Source of the DNA: Dehalococcoidia bacterium | GTDB taxonomy: Bacteria; Chloroflexota; Dehalococcoidia; Dehalococcoidales; E44-bin46 | NCBI GenBank assembly: GCA_020343755.1 | Contig: CP070810.1 | Span: 916,324 to 923,812 of the forward strand | Length of the DNA stretch: 7,489 nt | Reading direction: 5' to 3' | The notes under the pieces: model-generated | The model's input: the letters and a program-made list of their open reading frames with translations, nothing else | The model's database searches: none | What the model was told of the DNA's origin: nothing | Part shown: positions 5,008 through 7,489 of the stretch, piece after piece | Layout: the number at the start of each line of letters is the position of its first letter | Position numbering within the stretch: position 1 is the first letter of the stretch | Program-made: the position numbers and the translations under genes

Positions 5008-6370
5008 TCTTCCAGAGGGTCAGATTGTTAACATCTGGCAGCACTTGTTGGCGCACAGAACAGAGCTGACCACTGAAGCTGGTGAGCCGATAAAGATAAT
5101 TTACCCGGGCAGAATTAATGCCGAGCAAGGCGCTGATTTCCGGGATGCAGTTATTGCCACCAACCGAGGGGTAATAAAGGGGGATATAGAAATTCACCTT
5201 AAATCTAGTGATTGGCGAGCTCATCGACACCACCGGAATCCGCAATATAATCAAGTAATTCTGCATGTGGCGATGTGGCACGACGCCAAGGCAGCCACCA
5301 AACACCAAAATGGGGAGAGTATTCCTACCCTAGCCCTAAATAAATACATAAAAACCCCAATTAACCAGCGGCTTAGTGAGACAGAGCCTCCAGTTACCTT
5401 AAGCATGCCTTGCCTTAAAGCCACCGAACCCCTGGCTACAGGCATTATAGCCAAATTCCTAGATAGCGCTGGGGAGGAACGATTTTTAGCCAAGGCTACC
5501 AAGTTTCAAGTCGACTTAGCTCAAACGGAGGCAAGTCAATGCCTGTACCAAGGAATAATGGGAGCTCTGGGTTACTCCCAAAATCGGCTTCCCTTCCTAG
5601 AGCTAGCTCACCGGGTAACCCTTCACCGCCTCGAGTCTATAACTCAAAACAAAACATCGGACGAAGAATGTCTTAGTCGGCTACAAGCCCTACTATTGGG
5701 TACCGCTGGACTACTCCCTTCACAGCGCCAAGGTAAATGCCAGAAAAATAGAAATGATAAATGGATATATAACTTGGAGCGGCTATGGACTTCCTACCAC
5801 CCAGCTGAGGCAATGACTCAGGACGAATGGAACCTATTTAGGGTCAGACCAAACAACTCCCCGATTCGTCGTATAGCAGCTATGAGTTACCTCATACTCC
5901 GCTATAGGCAAACGGGGTTATTTAACAGGGTAACTAATATGATAAAGGAGGTGCCAGTCAGCCAAAGCCCCAATGGATTAGAAAAGGGGTTACTGGTTGC
6001 TACTAATGGTTATTGGGCAAGCCATTTTGATTTTGGTTTAGCCAGCAAGATAAAAACCCCGACCCTTCTTGGCTGCGGGCGAGCGGCTGATATTATTATC
6101 AATGTGCTGTTGCCCTTTACTTTTGCCTGGAGTAAACTTACCTCCCAGCCAGAACTTGAAAAAAAGACCCTCAACCTTTATCGTCGTTACCCTAAGCTGA
6201 CAGTAAATACGATAGAAAGGCACATGAAGAATCAGCTTGGGATAAGCACCAGTCTGGTTAACTCAGCCCAGCGGCAACAAGGGCTAATCCAGATTTATAA
6301 TACCCTATGCACTCAAGGCAGGTGCCACTCCTGCCCCCTAAGCCAGCTTGAGGCTGGGAATCACATCTAA
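4997..6370 (+). CDS. DUF2851 family protein of unknown function
   Basis: This 457-residue protein is recognised as DUF2851 from its N-terminal pattern. It shows IWQH near the start, YPGRINAEQGADF at 36-48, GDIEIHLKSSDWRAH at 62-76 and the conserved ILHV at 88-91. Further on are GCGRAADIIINVLLPF at 359-374 and a C-terminal C-x4-C-x2-C cluster (C438, C443, C446). No function is established to my knowledge. The D47, E65-x-H67-x-K69 spacing resembles a PD-(D/E)xK nuclease core, and the cysteines could bind metal; both are inference. There is no signal peptide or membrane segment. The start is TTG at 4997. An in-frame TAA at 4976-4978 and the absence of other starts before the conserved region make it the only choice. 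AAAGGGGG ends 4 nt upstream. The start lies within repeat copy 2. The 3' end overlaps tsaD antiparallel by 33 bp. Confidence 0.85.
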   Translation: MINSLPEGQIVNIWQHLLAHRTELTTEAGEPIKIIYPGRINAEQGADFRDAVIATNRGVIKGDIEIHLKSSDWRAHRHHRNPQYNQVILHVAMWHDAKAATKHQNGESIPTLALNKYIKTPINQRLSETEPPVTLSMPCLKATEPLATGIIAKFLDSAGEERFLAKATKFQVDLAQTEASQCLYQGIMGALGYSQNRLPFLELAHRVTLHRLESITQNKTSDEECLSRLQALLLGTAGLLPSQRQGKCQKNRNDKWIYNLERLWTSYHPAEAMTQDEWNLFRVRPNNSPIRRIAAMSYLILRYRQTGLFNRVTNMIKEVPVSQSPNGLEKGLLVATNGYWASHFDFGLASKIKTPTLLGCGRAADIIINVLLPFTFAWSKLTSQPELEKKTLNLYRRYPKLTVNTIERHMKNQLGISTSLVNSAQRQQGLIQIYNTLCTQGRCHSCPLSQLEAGNHI

Positions 6371-7324
6371 ATCTAAGCCATCTATTTTGCCGGCTTGGAA
6401 CCGATAGTAGCCGCAAGCAGCAATCATAGCTGCATTATCAGTGCATAATATCGGCTCAGGAACCAGAACCGGAATGGGTGAATTCCCCGTCAGCCGGTTA
6501 CGAAGCAACCCATTTGATGCTACCCCGCCGGCGAGCAAAATCTGCTTTACCCGATACTCCTTAGCCACGGCCACAGTTTTGGTGACCAAGACATCAATTA
6601 CCGCCTCCTGAAAGCTAGCGGCAGCGTCAGCCAGGGATGAAATTTTACCTCCCTCCATTAATCGCAGCAGGGCCGTCTTGACACCGCTGAAGCTGAAGTC
6701 ATTGGTCTGCTTCAGCCAAGCACGGGGTAGCTCTATAGAAGCAGCGCCGCCTTTAGCCGCCTGTTCAATAGCTGGACCGCCGGGGTAGCCCAAGCCCAGT
6801 ATCCTGGCTGCTTTATCAAAGGCCTCGCCAGCAGCATCGTCCCGTGTCCGCCCCACTACCACATAATCTCCGTGCCCCCTCATTAACACCAAATCACTAT
6901 GCCCTCCAGAAACAATGAGGCACGCCAAGGGGAAGAGAGGAGTCCCAGCATCGCGGTCAATCAGCCAGTTAGCGTAAATATGGCCTTCCAGGTGATTAAC
7001 CCCGGTAATAGGCAAGCCACGAGCTAAAGCAATCCCTTTAGCCACATTCACCCCCACCAGTAGCGAGCCAGCCAGGCCAGGACCAATGGTAACCGCAATG
7101 CCATCCAAATCACTCCAGTTAACCTCAGCCTCAGCCATGGCTTGGTCAACAATGGGGATGATGGCTAGAACGTGTTGCCTAGAGGCAACTTCAGGGACAA
7201 TCCCCCCATAGCGGGCATGGATTTCCACTTGCGAGGCAATCTGATTGGACAGAATTCTAACCCCATCCGCTACCACCGCAGCCGCAGTTTCATCACACGA
7301 GGTCTCAATGCCTAAGATTTTCAT
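6338..7324 (-). CDS. tsaD: tRNA N6-adenosine threonylcarbamoyltransferase TsaD
   Basis: TsaD transfers the threonylcarbamoyl group from threonylcarbamoyl-AMP to A37 of tRNAs that read ANN codons, forming t6A. It acts with TsaB and TsaE in the cytoplasm. The 328-residue protein has the ASKHA phosphate motif ILGIETSCDET at 3-13 and the metal-binding HLEGH at 111-115 (H111, H115). It also has IVSGGHSDL at 137-145, the glycine-rich LLAGGVASN near 263-271 and the metal-ligand aspartate D296 in CTDNAAM. Length and motif spacing are normal, so the gene looks intact. The ATG start opens directly on the conserved MKILGIETSCDE. The AGGT upstream is only 2 nt away and makes a poor ribosome binding site. 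No tsaB or tsaE is visible nearby. Its last 10 codons and stop overlap the end of the DUF2851 gene. Confidence 0.98.
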   Translation of the reverse strand: MKILGIETSCDETAAAVVADGVRILSNQIASQVEIHARYGGIVPEVASRQHVLAIIPIVDQAMAEAEVNWSDLDGIAVTIGPGLAGSLLVGVNVAKGIALARGLPITGVNHLEGHIYANWLIDRDAGTPLFPLACLIVSGGHSDLVLMRGHGDYVVVGRTRDDAAGEAFDKAARILGLGYPGGPAIEQAAKGGAASIELPRAWLKQTNDFSFSGVKTALLRLMEGGKISSLADAAASFQEAVIDVLVTKTVAVAKEYRVKQILLAGGVASNGLLRNRLTGNSPIPVLVPEPILCTDNAAMIAACGYYRFQAGKIDGLDLDVIPSLKLA

Positions 7325-7332
7325 ATACCTGA

Positions 7333-7341
7333 ATTATAGCA
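7333..7341 (-). promoter_or_regulatory. Predicted extended -10 promoter of tsaD
   Basis: Reading leftward, TGC-TATAAT (7341-7333) is an extended -10 with a perfect hexamer. No good -35 is found at 15-18 bp; that position falls in the terminus of repeat copy 3. The expected start is about 7326, 2-3 nt before the ATG, so the tsaD mRNA would be nearly leaderless. Confidence 0.5.
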
Positions 7342-7349
7342 TAGAGATT

Positions 7350-7489
7350 GTTTATCTACCTCACCCCCTTTAGATTTTTATTGGTAACCCTATCCCCTTT
7401 ATCCCCTTCCCCTTGATAAGGGGAAGGGGGAATCAATTATATAAGGGAGGCTTCGCCTCCCTTTGACTCTCCAAGATATAGATATTCCT
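7350..7489 (+). repeat. Palindromic intergenic repeat, copy 3 (truncated by window edge)
   Basis: The terminus TTTATCTACCTCACCCCC is followed by TTTTTATT, GGTAACCC and hairpin A at 7403-7429 (CCCCTTCCCCTT/AAGGGGAAGGGG). TTATATAA and hairpin B at 7443-7463 (AAGGGAGGC-TTC-GCCTCCCTT) come next, then TTTGACTCTCC. The order and orientation are those of copy 1, without copy 1's extra hairpins. Hairpin C, if present, lies beyond the edge. I see no gene in this end segment. Confidence 0.75.

Noticed and set aside
4883..5308. Open frame of 141 codons on the minus strand across repeat copy 2 and the start of DUF2851
   Set aside because: It reads through repeat hairpins and antisense to a recognised family, and its translation has no family-like motifs.

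Overview
The window reads as ordinary chromosome from a bacterium, most likely an uncultured member of the Chloroflexota, class Dehalococcoidia or a relative. That placement is inferred from the style of the GroEL and GroES proteins, the DUF2851 protein, the frequent TTG starts, and the abundant G/C-rich palindromic intergenic repeats. I could not run a phylogeny. There is no rRNA, tRNA, CRISPR array, transposase or phage gene.

Layout, left to right. The 5' part of lysA (diaminopimelate decarboxylase) runs leftward off the window edge. A 340-bp gap holds the lysA promoter, a complex palindromic repeat (copy 1) and a promoter for a rightward M16 zinc peptidase gene. The peptidase gene converges on groEL, and one symmetric hairpin between them can terminate both. 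groES-groEL is a leftward operon with a sigma70-type promoter followed at once by a CIRCE element, so it is probably repressed by HrcA. Next comes a 72-codon XRE-type helix-turn-helix regulator flanked by two near-identical promoter/operator modules; a third, perfectly palindromic operator lies further downstream. Repeat copy 2, inverted relative to the others, ends exactly at the start of a DUF2851 gene. That gene overlaps tsaD (tRNA t6A synthesis) tail to tail by 33 bp. Repeat copy 3 lies upstream of tsaD and runs off the right edge.

Most genes are unrelated housekeeping functions: lysine/cell-wall precursor synthesis, protein folding, proteolysis and tRNA modification. The two things that stand out are regulatory. 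First, the small regulator has a self-contained operator system: three ACACG-N4-CGTGT sites, two of them in the same position inside 17-bp promoter spacers. The second of these promoters is a perfect consensus that begins on the regulator's own stop codon and runs into a terminator about 40 nt later. Second, there is a three-copy repeat family whose stem sequences differ but stay paired. All three copies point the same end at the 5' end of a neighbouring gene, and in one case the repeat appears to supply the start codon and ribosome binding site.
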